Source: an uncultured Eubacterium sp. (GTDB lineage: Bacteria > Bacillota > Clostridia > Lachnospirales > Lachnospiraceae). Taken from it: 64,000 nucleotides of DNA. Where the stretch lies: positions 62,001 through 126,000 of the forward strand of contig CAKRFN010000004.1 of NCBI GenBank assembly GCA_934320655.1. The letters run 5' to 3'. Below are positions 28,901 to 36,826 of the stretch, in pieces; positions within the stretch are counted from its first letter, which is position 1, and each line of letters starts with the position of its first letter. A program made the position numbers and the translations under genes. The notes under the pieces were generated by a model. That model was not told the DNA's origin, made no database searches, and saw only the letters and a list, made by a program, of their open reading frames with translations.

Positions 28901-30243
28901 GAGATGCGCTGAGTGATGAGTATTTTGAAAATGCCATGAGTGCTGCACCCGGAGTGGCGCTGAGCAAATCGGCGTATGAGGAGGCGTTTGCAGGCATACT
29001 CTCTACGCAGGTGGATGATTCGCTCGATTACTCGAACCGTAAGTATGAGGATCTCTCGAAGCATCTTTCAAAGGGAGAGCAGTTAGTGGGAGATTCCAGA
29101 CAGACACCGGTTGACTGGAAGCTGGTGATGCGTGCCCTGCAGCTTGCGCACCGGTGCGCTAACGAGAGTGAGATCTATGCCGGAGACTGGGAATTATATG
29201 TTTCGCAGGGAGATCTGTCAAAGACCGGACAGTTTGAGTTCGAGTCAGCCTATATGCGGCGGAATCTGCACAACGCGGGCAATCGTCTGACCAGACATCT
29301 TGGCAGGCGGGTGGCAGAAAATGTCATGGATCAGCTCCCCGGACCATTGCTGACGATTGTGCGCGCAAGCATATCTGTGAATGCGAATAATGCGCTGGCG
29401 CAGTATGCGGCATTTGAAAAGGAGGAGGAAAAACAGAACTTTGCCGAAACGGCAGCAGGCCTGATGGAAACAGGCGGAGGTATGCTGGAGAACAAAGTGG
29501 GAGATGTTCTGGGCAAGGGATCGGAGGCGATCGGATATGGCGTGGATGTGAAAAATATCATAGAAGCAGGTCAAAATATAAAACAGTTGAAGAAGGCAGT
29601 CCAAGAGGCAAAGCGCTTTGATGAGAAGGACGAGCAAAAAATGACAGAGGCAGCAGCCCGCCAGAGCAGCCGGCAGGCGGCGGTGAGCAGAAGTGCAAAG
29701 TGGCGGAATGAAGTGCTGCTTGGGGATGCGGTGAAAAAAGCTGGTCAGCGTCAGACCGACCAGATCGTCGATTCCATGAGCTCCATTTTCAGCCGTGCAC
29801 TCGGAAGCATAGTGGAGACAGGCGGCGATACGCTCGGAACTGTTGCGACGGAAGTCGGTAAAATCATCAATCTGATACGGAATTATCAGAATGATAAAGC
29901 GAGTGTGAAAGCATATTTTGAGAGTATGGGAGAACTGCAAAAGCTGCGCCGGAAGATGGAATCCGAAAAAGAAATGGAGAAGCTTTACCACGAGTCAGAT
30001 CCGCTGGAGCTGATCCGGCAGGCGAGAGGTTATGAGAATTACACGGAGATGGCATCGTTTGTCGGACTAAATGTTACGAGATCCCTGCTGTTTTGTGCGA
30101 GCGCCTTTAACAGACAGGAAGTCCTGCGTATCGCGGCAAGGGAGACGCTTAAGAAACTCGGCATGGAGGATGTGATCGGAAAGTGGGATAACGACTCGGC
30201 AGAACGTGTCTACGAGGCGATCATGGGCAGCGAATACCGCTAA
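22942..30243 (+). CDS. Giant soluble protein of unknown function (2433 residues)
   Basis: I do not recognise this protein. It is an uninterrupted 7.3-kb gene with a GGGGGCAGGTG ribosome site and no signal peptide, membrane helix or sorting signal. Composition is strongly helical and charged (E, K, Q, R). Residues about 12-60 are Gln/Met-rich and low in complexity; a second Q/R-rich linker lies near 775-802. The rest alternates helical stretches of 100-300 residues. A weak internal repeat is seen: AVDWELLDRAMKLVNEM (about 1862) resembles PVDWKLVMRALQLAHRC (about 2054), and QQRMIFALAL (about 1593) resembles AQRELFIKAL (about 1946). Near the end there are two Gly-rich ETGG segments (about 2175 and 2291) that could insert in or pack on a membrane. 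Codon use is like its neighbours. Candidates are a secreted effector of a contractile or type VII-like system, a scaffold, or a defence protein. None is supported by a motif. Confidence 0.9.
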   Translation: MDHTMDGLTLEEQQRQMQHTHRSIVQQTQRTDQGMAQQMDQSQAQSQMEKSADMQTQQKDAPILSQIKAIPVDCCRTEQDLDKEVEAAGKLGRRAVEERQRDSRSKIREDREEYQRFFEPVEACQNKLIDKLDKEEVHDSNTVSKDLADSIEGVTVQGFFTGEHPADSKEMRLYGVFEKLRAAKADAVTTEHLEQLKNDYLELGVAPAGLVGQQYFDTEDTKGAYVILLYNVASQLFELLNARKKSEVNLQELGKLCGIARASALAVGMMCGSREFGEHLDEIKAAREQRKKDASEQETRTKNLAYIRKGTNAYGKTPEEWKMAEYAGMIERVFGEEKLKTMTLQDVAKNVAYMQKCMEGNRKLIAKAAVRAGDVYQLPVMHEALKAKLTELIGDNLLKEEYTEEKMQELVKEAREQMPQEYAVYQKYFDYLTTDELFSQIPDVCQNEQLQAYMTGVSIEQFRTDLVPLREQIWVNLEIVRKQIVRTLAEPLQDQAQQAFLKREGTILLNGSPREIHMKLDWYLTYLREYEPELFDKKNGVDKEHYRKKPKQLTEKSKEEPSEQRDLHAELAGELLFGWAGFDGVIASQYTGDPVKVLEKALEKQSFPQEYLKNVRCVADLEALQEWQLSEFMASLRANLAETLAAWSRIKGPIGQKLRDDLFPGMLDGSIREDNFQASMEELLKQYDNEQELLRQRRNVLIGLNNKPHGEIQFRYLDVMINTAIHAEARNITRSRRLQNAALARQIVSEKLQGGTFGTYDHQISQEIIGKHWKEVEKEQEQPQQELQQRQTKKQRQMQQQQTLKPLTNKAVLQVYKSMNKKNAYRIKMLNNIRETRVRESQKEARKKNGALTEKEIQDQRDFELRMAADTEQDEAYVFWMDRLNEVIHEDDGCGMELLISGVEDLLLKNEEFRTLFASAKREVYEEKLAEWANVYQHRRNIISIKFFDGKEVETLREALVGLEVLEGEDVEARKKRNLERFGVEGFAELVDCVEKYREAPESAKKEVEASVQRYEKRLGQLCGLRGGLYEPLKDQLVEDKKVFEALTIIPDAAYESFLVELDQRLFPPMQELDRSYGIKSGFVKQIVLEYGSSILHETKDRSQWKKLFSDYYRQINDYMIGDHSISGTFRTIVQKEQAIAPYLIAILMDEEYGSMILADEKRWDEEVEKYHTNIKANEKELAEHVPDQEEYKELKRNLLVPIATETAEEFKEQIPQYLEDYRKQKIEVQKDVVRATEVMEDRRWTLLTVEVKKERGRKSDEKDREVLRSMKYAKERLTPVIMAYRKDHAPVPDCKTIEKASKAVKKALGDQIAELPDIVTDLLTERVVADASGMNEAALRREAEHLQELYKKIAAGDFGEKYKNSKDAAEASEKMDERMQESLLTYLYCKEKIEQTQGAGSGYEAHMQTKDDGSGFEAYMQTEKLLASVKKLPVSGKFAAREKEELLNAAQMARYTMPEKDFAEFVTRRMHYVERFDKLEPVCGQIAEEFEKNRTQAQALKLGLLVYYREELNGGQPLDIAALSDDMKKLLEDEHVRTYLAQTKAQLLEETGSDALTEEEQQTDTVMDREHFEQELETLLDKDAKKQYNPLSVQQRMIFALALCVPGMDTAVSGLAGYRLVREEGDGDAELLAIHTQVQHYINYDAFAPDIDYAKAFYRLKTGKAGKFGKKELNQTVFKQAMTFVQTVENSRKAQYEPDYARLSDAKATIAAAKTYLGKTSKKVKKQPKQDRIETMDQFFERLTELDEMSKEQQKRLEKIKNNPVSACRLIQILQDRTVVDYSTSVGTAQRAQGEVTLFVNEGKRLAMLEQAEKGADTAAQTSVHFDQALQTLLSYQLRNDIPILGDQPTAASFAEGALERKTAVDWELLDRAMKLVNEMNRAQMRMNAIMQAPKLIDQSKNKMARTTYHDYKVHTKDEFEEFLKNQAEMDGKLAVLAGYQMLNDAQRELFIKALGSRWVLDVSKEHIMANRFGMMERDYADPAGRDALSDEYFENAMSAAPGVALSKSAYEEAFAGILSTQVDDSLDYSNRKYEDLSKHLSKGEQLVGDSRQTPVDWKLVMRALQLAHRCANESEIYAGDWELYVSQGDLSKTGQFEFESAYMRRNLHNAGNRLTRHLGRRVAENVMDQLPGPLLTIVRASISVNANNALAQYAAFEKEEEKQNFAETAAGLMETGGGMLENKVGDVLGKGSEAIGYGVDVKNIIEAGQNIKQLKKAVQEAKRFDEKDEQKMTEAAARQSSRQAAVSRSAKWRNEVLLGDAVKKAGQRQTDQIVDSMSSIFSRALGSIVETGGDTLGTVATEVGKIINLIRNYQNDKASVKAYFESMGELQKLRRKMESEKEMEKLYHESDPLELIRQARGYENYTEMASFVGLNVTRSLLFCASAFNRQEVLRIAARETLKKLGMEDVIGKWDNDSAERVYEAIMGSEYR

Positions 30244-30297
30244 AATAAAGCCGGAAAAACAGAGGAGGAAAACCGAAGAAAAATAATGTAAAAAAAC

Positions 30298-30326
30298 GTG
30301 ACAACTGTCCTGCAAGGTGGTAAAAT
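30298..30326 (+). promoter_or_regulatory. Promoter of the phosphofructokinase gene
   Basis: GTGACA (30298-30303), a 17-bp spacer and TAAAAT (30321-30326), 49 bases before the ATG. No terminator is visible after the giant gene, so read-through is possible. Confidence 0.6.
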
Positions 30327-30374
30327 GGTAGTAGCAAACAACTAACATGTTAGCTAGAGAGGAGAGGTACCATT

Positions 30375-31601
30375 ATGAGAGGAAATGTAATTGTAGGACA
30401 GTCGGGCGGACCCACATCAGTGATCAATTCGAGTCTGGTAGGGGTGTACAAGACAGCGAAGGATCGCGGCGCGGGAAAAGTGTATGGGATGCTGCACGGG
30501 ATCAAGGGGCTGCTGGATGGCAAATATGTCGATCTGTCCGAGCATATCAAGTCGGATCTGGACATTGATCTGCTCAAGCGCACACCGTCGTCTTTTCTGG
30601 GCTCCTGCCGTTATAAGCTGCCGGAGATCCGCGACAACACAGAGATTTATGACAAGATCTTTGACATTTTAGAGGAGCTGGAGATCGAAGCATTTTTCTA
30701 TATCGGCGGCAACGATTCGATGGATACGATCAAAAAGCTGTCCGATTACGCCATTCTGCGCAGCAGCGACATCAAATTTATGGGCGTGCCGAAAACGATC
30801 GACAACGATCTGGCAATGACCGACCACACACCGGGCTATGGCAGTGCGGCGAAATATATTGCGGCGGCGATGAAGGAGATTATCCGTGACGGGCTCGTCT
30901 ACGATTACCCGACGATTACGATCGTGGAGATCATGGGACGAAATGCGGGCTGGCTCACCGCGGCGAGCGCACTAGCTGCAGGGGAGGACTGCGAGGGCGT
31001 TGACATGATCTTTTTGCCGGAGGTGCCGTTTGACATTGATAAATTCATGGCTCGGGTCACTGATCTGGCGAAAAAACAGAGCTCTATCGTTATTGCCGTT
31101 TCCGAGGGTATTAAAGTAGCGGACGGACGCTATGTGTTCGAGCTGAAAGACCATGTGGAGTATGTCGATGCATTCGGACACAAGCAGCTTCAGGGTACGG
31201 CGAAGTTTTTGGCAGACAAGATCGGTTCAGAGCTTGGCATCAAGACGCGTGCGATCGAGCTGTCAACGCTCCAGCGGTGTGCGGCACATATGACCTCCCG
31301 CGTGGATATTACCGAGGCATTTCAGGTCGGCGGAGCCGCAGTCAAAGCCGCTTTTGAGGGTGAGACCGGCAAGGTGATCGTGCTTGACCGCATCTCGGAG
31401 GACCCGTATATCTGTACAACGAGCTGTCAGGATGTGCACAAGATCGCGAATATTGAGAAAAAGGTGCCGCTCGAATGGATCACGCAGGATGGCACGTATG
31501 TGGCAGACGAGCTGATCCACTATATCAGACCGCTCATTCAGGCAGAATTGTCCCCCATGATGGTGGACGGATTGCCGAGACATCTCCGGATGATGCGTTA
31601 A
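30375..31601 (+). CDS. pfp: 6-phosphofructokinase, pyrophosphate-dependent type
   Basis: A 408-residue glycolytic enzyme of the PFK family. The phosphoryl-donor site reads GGNDS at residues 111-115, so the residue equivalent to the ATP-specific Gly is Asp. The substrate loop reads PKTIDND at 139-145, with Lys where ATP-PFKs have Gly. Both changes are the known markers of PPi-dependent enzymes (EC 2.7.1.90), which make the step reversible and save ATP. MGRNAGWLTAASAL and the C-terminal QRCAAHMTSRVD are typical of the clostridial long form. A good GAGAGGAGAGG site precedes the ATG. Confidence 0.88.
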   Translation: MRGNVIVGQSGGPTSVINSSLVGVYKTAKDRGAGKVYGMLHGIKGLLDGKYVDLSEHIKSDLDIDLLKRTPSSFLGSCRYKLPEIRDNTEIYDKIFDILEELEIEAFFYIGGNDSMDTIKKLSDYAILRSSDIKFMGVPKTIDNDLAMTDHTPGYGSAAKYIAAAMKEIIRDGLVYDYPTITIVEIMGRNAGWLTAASALAAGEDCEGVDMIFLPEVPFDIDKFMARVTDLAKKQSSIVIAVSEGIKVADGRYVFELKDHVEYVDAFGHKQLQGTAKFLADKIGSELGIKTRAIELSTLQRCAAHMTSRVDITEAFQVGGAAVKAAFEGETGKVIVLDRISEDPYICTTSCQDVHKIANIEKKVPLEWITQDGTYVADELIHYIRPLIQAELSPMMVDGLPRHLRMMR

Positions 31602-31638
31602 AATGGGCGTTTTCGCTTGTTTAAGCAAAAAATAACAG

Positions 31639-31667
31639 TTGAAGTCTGTCTGTCGGTGTGCTATAAT
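31639..31667 (+). promoter_or_regulatory. Promoter of the SCIFF operon
   Basis: TTGAAG (31639-31644), a 17-bp spacer and consensus TATAAT (31662-31667). Confidence 0.78.
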
Positions 31668-31701
31668 GTGCCGTAGGTATTTTCGAAAGGAGCGCATAAT
31701 T

Positions 31702-31845
31702 ATGAAGCATGTACAGACATTGAATACAAGAAAGTTACAGAACACAGTAAAGAAGGGCGGATGCGGCGAGTGCCAGACTTCCTGCCAGTCAGCTTGCAAG
31801 ACTTCCTGCACAGTAGGAAATCAGACCTGCGAGCAGTGCAAATAA
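31702..31845 (+). CDS. SCIFF ribosomal peptide precursor (six-cysteine peptide)
   Basis: A 47-residue precursor; ATG 31702 has AAAGGAG at 31686-31692. The SCIFF family is the Cys-rich peptide nearly universal in Clostridia, whose Cys residues are joined to neighbouring residues by thioether bonds. The core CQTSCQSACKTSCTV-GNQTCE is almost the family consensus, and the leader MKHVQTLNTRKLQNTVKKGG is typical. I count seven Cys, the extra one in the terminal EQCK. The maturase gene follows. The biological role of the mature peptide is still unknown. Confidence 0.95.
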   Translation: MKHVQTLNTRKLQNTVKKGGCGECQTSCQSACKTSCTVGNQTCEQCK

Positions 31846-31878
31846 TTACATATTTGCAGTCAAAATGATGTAAACAGA

Positions 31879-31901
31879 GACCGTTCGCATTGCGGACGGT
31901 C
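31879..31901 (+). terminator. Hairpin between SCIFF and maturase genes (likely partial terminator)
   Basis: A 10-bp stem GACCGTTCGC/GCGGACGGTC with a 3-base loop, followed by ATTTGTTGCTATTATT rather than a clean T-run. It would let most transcripts end after the peptide gene and fewer reach the enzyme gene. Confidence 0.7.
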
Positions 31902-31936
31902 ATTTGTTGCTATTATTAGAGAAAGGGATAGATACA

Positions 31937-33298
31937 GTGATTCACCAGTATCAGAACAACGGATATAATATCGTTCTGGATGTGAACAGCGGTGCGATTC
32001 ATGTGGTGGACGAGCTCATGTATGAGATCATCGAGATGTATGAGGAACATACCCCGGAGGAGATCCGCGCGCAGCTCGCAGACAGGTATTCCGCGGCAGA
32101 GATCGACGAGGCGTTTGATGAGATGAACGAGCTCATCAAAAACGGAGATCTGTTTACGCCGGATTCGTATGAGGAATATATCGGAGAGATCGGAAAAAAC
32201 CGTCAGACGGTCGTCAAGGCATTATGCCTGCATATCGCACATGACTGTAATCTCGCCTGCAAATACTGCTTTGCAGAGGAGGGTGAGTATCACGGCAAGC
32301 GTGAGCTGATGAGCTACGAGGTCGGAAAAGCGGCACTCGATTTTCTGATCGCATCCAGCGGCAACCGCAGGAATCTCGAAGTGGATTTCTTTGGCGGCGA
32401 GCCGACACTGAATTTTCAGGTAGTCAAGGATCTGGTCGCATACGGACGCAGTCAGGAAGAAGCACATAATAAGAAGTTCCGCTTTACACTGACGACGAAC
32501 GGTGTACTTTTAAACGACGAGATCATGGAATTTGCAAACCGCGAGATGGACAATGTAGTGCTCAGCATCGACGGACGTCCGGAGGTACATAATTATATGA
32601 GACCGTTCCGGAACGGCTCCGGCAGTTATGATCTGGTTGTGCCGAAGTTCCAGAAGTTCGCAGACAGCAGAGATCAGCAGCGCTACTATGTGCGTGGTAC
32701 GTTTACACATCACAATCCTGATTTTGCGGCAGATGTACTGCATCTGGCAGATCTCGGATTCGAGCAGATCTCGGTAGAGCCTGTTGTGGCACCGCCGGAA
32801 GCGGACTACGCGATTCAGGAAGAAGATCTCCCCCAGCTCTTTGAGGAATACGACAGGCTGGCGAAGGAGATGCTTGAGCGGCATAAAAATGGAAAAGATT
32901 TCAATTTCTTCCATTTTATGATAGATTTAGAGGGAGGTCCCTGCGTGGCAAAGCGCCTGTCCGGATGCGGCTCCGGCACGGAGTATCTGGCAGTCACACC
33001 GTGGGGCGATCTCTACCCGTGCCATCAGTTTGTTGGCAACGAGAAGTTTTATCTTGGAAACGTGTATGACGGAATCCGGCACGAGGAGATCGTGTCAGAG
33101 TTTAAGTTGTGCAACGTCTATTCCAAGGAGAAATGCAGAAACTGTTTTGCAAGATTTTACTGCAGCGGTGGCTGTGCGGCAAATTCGTACAACTTCCACG
33201 GCAGCATCCATGATGCATACGACATCGGATGTGCGCTGCAGAAAAAACGTGTGGAGTGTGCGATCATGATCAAGGCAGCACTCGCACAGGAAGATTAA
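31937..33298 (+). CDS. SCIFF maturase, radical SAM/SPASM thioether-forming enzyme
   Basis: A 453-residue enzyme installing Cys-derived thioether links in the SCIFF peptide. I choose GTG 31937 (IHQYQNNGYNIVLDV), which follows GAAAGGG, over the TTG at 31904. The N-terminal peptide-recognition domain (about 1-85) leads to the radical SAM cluster CNLACKYC at Cys104, Cys108 and Cys111, then FFGGEPTLNF. The C-terminal SPASM region with auxiliary Fe-S ligands is visible (GPCVAK, CGSGTEYLAV, PCHQF, then CRNCFARFYCSGGC). It sits between SCIFF and secDF, a gene order I know from other clostridia. Confidence 0.94.
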   Translation: MIHQYQNNGYNIVLDVNSGAIHVVDELMYEIIEMYEEHTPEEIRAQLADRYSAAEIDEAFDEMNELIKNGDLFTPDSYEEYIGEIGKNRQTVVKALCLHIAHDCNLACKYCFAEEGEYHGKRELMSYEVGKAALDFLIASSGNRRNLEVDFFGGEPTLNFQVVKDLVAYGRSQEEAHNKKFRFTLTTNGVLLNDEIMEFANREMDNVVLSIDGRPEVHNYMRPFRNGSGSYDLVVPKFQKFADSRDQQRYYVRGTFTHHNPDFAADVLHLADLGFEQISVEPVVAPPEADYAIQEEDLPQLFEEYDRLAKEMLERHKNGKDFNFFHFMIDLEGGPCVAKRLSGCGSGTEYLAVTPWGDLYPCHQFVGNEKFYLGNVYDGIRHEEIVSEFKLCNVYSKEKCRNCFARFYCSGGCAANSYNFHGSIHDAYDIGCALQKKRVECAIMIKAALAQED

Positions 33299-33317
33299 AA
33301 AAGAGAGGAAACAAGTC

Positions 33318-35474
33318 ATGAAGAAGAACAAGAGCGTAGCGATTCTGGCGGTTGTACTGGCTGCCGTTGTATTACTCTGCTATTACGCATCCATCATTCT
33401 TTCAAGCACCGGCAAGGGTGAGGATAAGAACATCTCGTTAGGTCTTGATCTGGCGGGTGGTGTCAGCATCACTTATCAGGTGTTGACCGAGGATGCGACC
33501 TCAGAGCAGATGAGTGATACGATCTACAAGCTTCAGAAACGTATTGAGTCCTACAGTACAGAGGCAACTGTTTACCAGAGCGGCGATGACCGTATCTGTG
33601 TAGAGATCCCCGGAGTTACAGATGCGAACGACATCTTAGCGGATCTGGGTACACCCGGTTCCCTGCAGTTCTGCGATCCCGACGGCAATGTATTTATGAC
33701 CGGAGAGGACGTAGCGAGCGCGCAGGCAGGTACTTATAAGGACAACACAGGAAATACCGCATACTGCGTAGATCTGGTACTGACTGATGACGCGGCAGAG
33801 AAGTTCTCAGAGATCACCGGAGCAAATATCGGCAAGAATCTGCCGATTATCTATGACGGCGAGGTCATCAGCAATCCGGTTGTACAGTCACAGATCAGCG
33901 GTGGTACGGCACAGATCACAGGTATGGCAAACTATGACGAGGCTTCCAGACTGGCATCACAGATCCGTATCGGATCCCTGTCACTGGAGCTGTCTGAGTT
34001 AGAGTCACAGGTTGTAGGAGCGCAGTTAGGTGGATCGGCAATGACTTCCGCACTGAAGGCAGCGCTGATTGGTCTGGTATTGATCATGATCTTTATGATC
34101 GCATACTACTGGATGCTCGGTGTGGCTGCATCGATCGCACTCGTGATCTATTCGACACTGACTATCGCAGTTATTTACTGGTTTGATATTACACTGACGC
34201 TGCCCGGTATCGCGGGTATTATCCTCGGTATTGGTATGGCGGTTGATGCGAACGTCGTTATTTACGGACGTATCCGTGAGGAGATCGCATCCGGCAAGAG
34301 CGTATATAACGCAATGCGCGATGGTTTCAAGAAGGCAACCTCAGCGATCGTAGACGGAAACGTGACGACCCTGATCGTAGCAGCAATCCTTGCATGGAAG
34401 GGTTCCGGTACGGTAAAGGGCTTCGCTTATACCTTAGCGATCGGTATTATCGTTTCACTGTTTACCGCACTGTTCGTAACCAGATATGTGGTATACTCAT
34501 TCTACGGCATCGGTGTCAAGGATGAGAAGTTCTACGGCAAGGCAAAGAACTTAAAGACCATCAGCTTTACAAAGCATCGTGCTGTATTTTATGGCATCGG
34601 ACTTGCATGTATCGCAGCCGGATTTATCGGCATGGGCGTACACAGCGCACAGGGTGACGGCGCACTGAATCTGAGTCTGGAGTTCGTTGGAGGTACATCC
34701 AATACGGTATACTTCAATGAGGAATATACCTTAGAGCAGATTGATTCCGAGATGGTTCCGTTAGTCATGGAAGTGACCGGAGATTCTGACGTCTATGTAC
34801 AGAAGGTTGCTGACAGCACCGGTGTCATTTTCAAGACCAGAAACCTGAACTTAGAGGAGCGTGAAGCATTCAACAAGATTTTTGTTGACAAATACGGTGT
34901 CGATGAGTCTACGATTTCATCACAGTCCATCAGCTCCACGATCAGTTCGGAGATGACCAGTGATGCGGTAGTAGCCGTGATCATCGCTGTCATTCTGATC
35001 ATGATCTACATTGCTTTCCGGTTCCAGGATTTCCGTTTTGCATCCGCAGCCGTGATTGCATTGCTCCATGATATTCTGCTTGTACTGGCAAGCTACGCAT
35101 TGGTGCGTATTACCGTTGGATCTACATTTATTGCGGTTATGCTGACGATTCTCGGTTACTCGATCAATGATACGATCGTCGTATTTGACCGTATCCGTGA
35201 GAACCTTCACAACCGTGCACGTGTTTCCAAAGAGGAACTGGCTGAGATCGGTGACATGAGTATCACACAGACGCTGTCACGTTCTGTCAATACTTCAGTG
35301 ACGACCTTTGTCATGGTATTACTGCTGTACATCATGGGTGTGGCATCGATCAAGGATTTCTCATTACCTTTGATGGTAGGTATTGTAGCCGGACTGTTTT
35401 CTTCTGTATGTATTTCCACGAACCTGTGGTATGACATGAAGACGCGTTTCGTCAAGGCAGGCAAAAAGAAATAA
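33318..35474 (+). CDS. secDF: SecD-SecF fusion protein translocase subunit
   Basis: A 718-residue membrane protein using the proton gradient to help SecYEG export. The SecD half has the signature LGLDLAGGVSITYQV, a large outer P1 domain (EIPGVTDANDIL), and helices with IAGIILGIGMAVDANVVIYGRIREE, the D of which is part of the proton path. The SecF half starts near residue 420 (FYGIGLACIAAGFIGMG, LSLEFVGGTSNTVYF) and ends with MLTILGYSINDTIVVFDRIREN. The fusion is common in Firmicutes. It starts 19 bases after the maturase and is probably in the same operon. Confidence 0.95.
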   Translation: MKKNKSVAILAVVLAAVVLLCYYASIILSSTGKGEDKNISLGLDLAGGVSITYQVLTEDATSEQMSDTIYKLQKRIESYSTEATVYQSGDDRICVEIPGVTDANDILADLGTPGSLQFCDPDGNVFMTGEDVASAQAGTYKDNTGNTAYCVDLVLTDDAAEKFSEITGANIGKNLPIIYDGEVISNPVVQSQISGGTAQITGMANYDEASRLASQIRIGSLSLELSELESQVVGAQLGGSAMTSALKAALIGLVLIMIFMIAYYWMLGVAASIALVIYSTLTIAVIYWFDITLTLPGIAGIILGIGMAVDANVVIYGRIREEIASGKSVYNAMRDGFKKATSAIVDGNVTTLIVAAILAWKGSGTVKGFAYTLAIGIIVSLFTALFVTRYVVYSFYGIGVKDEKFYGKAKNLKTISFTKHRAVFYGIGLACIAAGFIGMGVHSAQGDGALNLSLEFVGGTSNTVYFNEEYTLEQIDSEMVPLVMEVTGDSDVYVQKVADSTGVIFKTRNLNLEEREAFNKIFVDKYGVDESTISSQSISSTISSEMTSDAVVAVIIAVILIMIYIAFRFQDFRFASAAVIALLHDILLVLASYALVRITVGSTFIAVMLTILGYSINDTIVVFDRIRENLHNRARVSKEELAEIGDMSITQTLSRSVNTSVTTFVMVLLLYIMGVASIKDFSLPLMVGIVAGLFSSVCISTNLWYDMKTRFVKAGKKK

Positions 35475-35500
35475 AAAATAACACAAAACGAAATAAGAAA

Positions 35501-35528
35501 GGGCAACCGGTCTGTACACCGATTGCCC
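35501..35528 (+). terminator. Hairpin after secDF (possible weak terminator)
   Basis: The stem GGGCAAcCGGT with ACCGaTTGCCC has a single mismatch, but only TAAAT follows. It may be a weak terminator or a control element for glyA, whose ATG is 28 bases on. Confidence 0.55.
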
Positions 35529-35556
35529 TAAATGGCATAAAAAAGGAGGGGCACAT

Positions 35557-36798
35557 ATGTACACAATGGAAGATATTAGAAACGTAGATCCCGAGATCGC
35601 GGCAGCGATTCAGGCGGAGAGCGACAGACAGAACAGCCATATTGAGCTGATCGCTTCGGAAAACTGGGTAAGCCACGCAGTCATGTCCGCAATGGGCAGC
35701 GTGTTGACGAATAAATATGCGGAAGGATATCCCGGACACCGCTATTACGGTGGCTGTGACTGCGTAGATGTCGTAGAGGATCTGGCGAGAGAGCGTGCAA
35801 AGAAGCTGTTCGGTGCGGAGTATGTCAATGTACAGCCACATTCCGGTGCACAGGCAAACATGGCAGTACAGTTTGCATGTTTACAGCCCGGCGATACCGT
35901 GATGGGTATGAATCTCGACCACGGCGGACATCTGACACACGGAAGCCCGGTAAACTTCTCCGGCACCTATTTCAATATCGTTCCTTACGGTGTCAATGAT
36001 GGCGGTGTGATTGATTATGATAATGTGATGGCGATCGCAAAAGAGTGCAAGCCGAAAATGATCATCGCAGGTGCATCTGCGTATGCGCGCACGATCGATT
36101 TCAAGAAGTTTCGCGAGATCGCTGACGAAGTGGGCGCGATTCTGTTTGTCGATATGGCACACATCGCAGGTCTGGTAGCTGCCGGACTGCATCCGAGCCC
36201 CATCCCTTATGCAGATGTTGTCACGACCACTACACACAAGACACTGCGCGGACCGCGTGGAGGCATGATCCTGTGTGGCAAGCAGGAGACTGCAGATAAG
36301 TATAAATTCAATAAAGCGATTTTCCCTGGTACTCAGGGTGGTCCGCTCATGCATGTGATCGCAGCCAAGGCTGTCTGCTTCCAAGAAGCATTGCAGCCGT
36401 CGTTTAAGGTATATCAGCAGGGAGTCATTGACAATGCACAGGCATTGTGCAAGGGCTTACAGTCACGCGGTATCAAGATCGTTTCCGACGGAACGGACAA
36501 CCATCTGATGCTGATTGACCTGACTCCGTTCGGACTGACCGGTAAGGCAGTTGAGAAGCTGATGGATGATGCAAATATCACGGCAAACAAGAACACGATC
36601 CCGAATGATCCGCAGAAGCCGTTTGTGACAAGCGGTATCCGTATCGGTACGCCTTCCGTTACCAGCCGTGGCATGAACACGGAGGATATGGACAAGATCG
36701 CAGAGGCGATCGCCATGATTATCAAAGAGGGCGAGAGCGCAGTTCCGGCTGCAAAGGCGATCGTAAAGACCCTGACAGATAAATATCCGTTAGATTAA
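35557..36798 (+). CDS. glyA: Serine hydroxymethyltransferase
   Basis: A 413-residue PLP enzyme that converts serine and tetrahydrofolate into glycine and methylene-tetrahydrofolate. Family signatures are IELIASENWVSHAVM, NKYAEGYPGHRYYGG, QPHSGAQANMAV and the PLP site VVTTTTHKTLRGPRGG with the Schiff-base Lys228. Length is normal. An AAAGGAGGGG site is 7 bases before the ATG. The codon pattern is that of a highly expressed gene. Confidence 0.97.
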   Translation: MYTMEDIRNVDPEIAAAIQAESDRQNSHIELIASENWVSHAVMSAMGSVLTNKYAEGYPGHRYYGGCDCVDVVEDLARERAKKLFGAEYVNVQPHSGAQANMAVQFACLQPGDTVMGMNLDHGGHLTHGSPVNFSGTYFNIVPYGVNDGGVIDYDNVMAIAKECKPKMIIAGASAYARTIDFKKFREIADEVGAILFVDMAHIAGLVAAGLHPSPIPYADVVTTTTHKTLRGPRGGMILCGKQETADKYKFNKAIFPGTQGGPLMHVIAAKAVCFQEALQPSFKVYQQGVIDNAQALCKGLQSRGIKIVSDGTDNHLMLIDLTPFGLTGKAVEKLMDDANITANKNTIPNDPQKPFVTSGIRIGTPSVTSRGMNTEDMDKIAEAIAMIIKEGESAVPAAKAIVKTLTDKYPLD

Positions 36799-36826
36799 AA
36801 ATCAAGACAAATAAAGAGGCAAAACA

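Noticed and set aside
35501..35556. Glycine or SAM-type riboswitch before glyA
   Set aside because: The leader is too short and has none of the conserved riboswitch cores; only a simple hairpin is present.
36799..36826. Serine T-box or riboswitch in front of serS
   Set aside because: Only 28 bases separate glyA and serS, with no room for such a structure.
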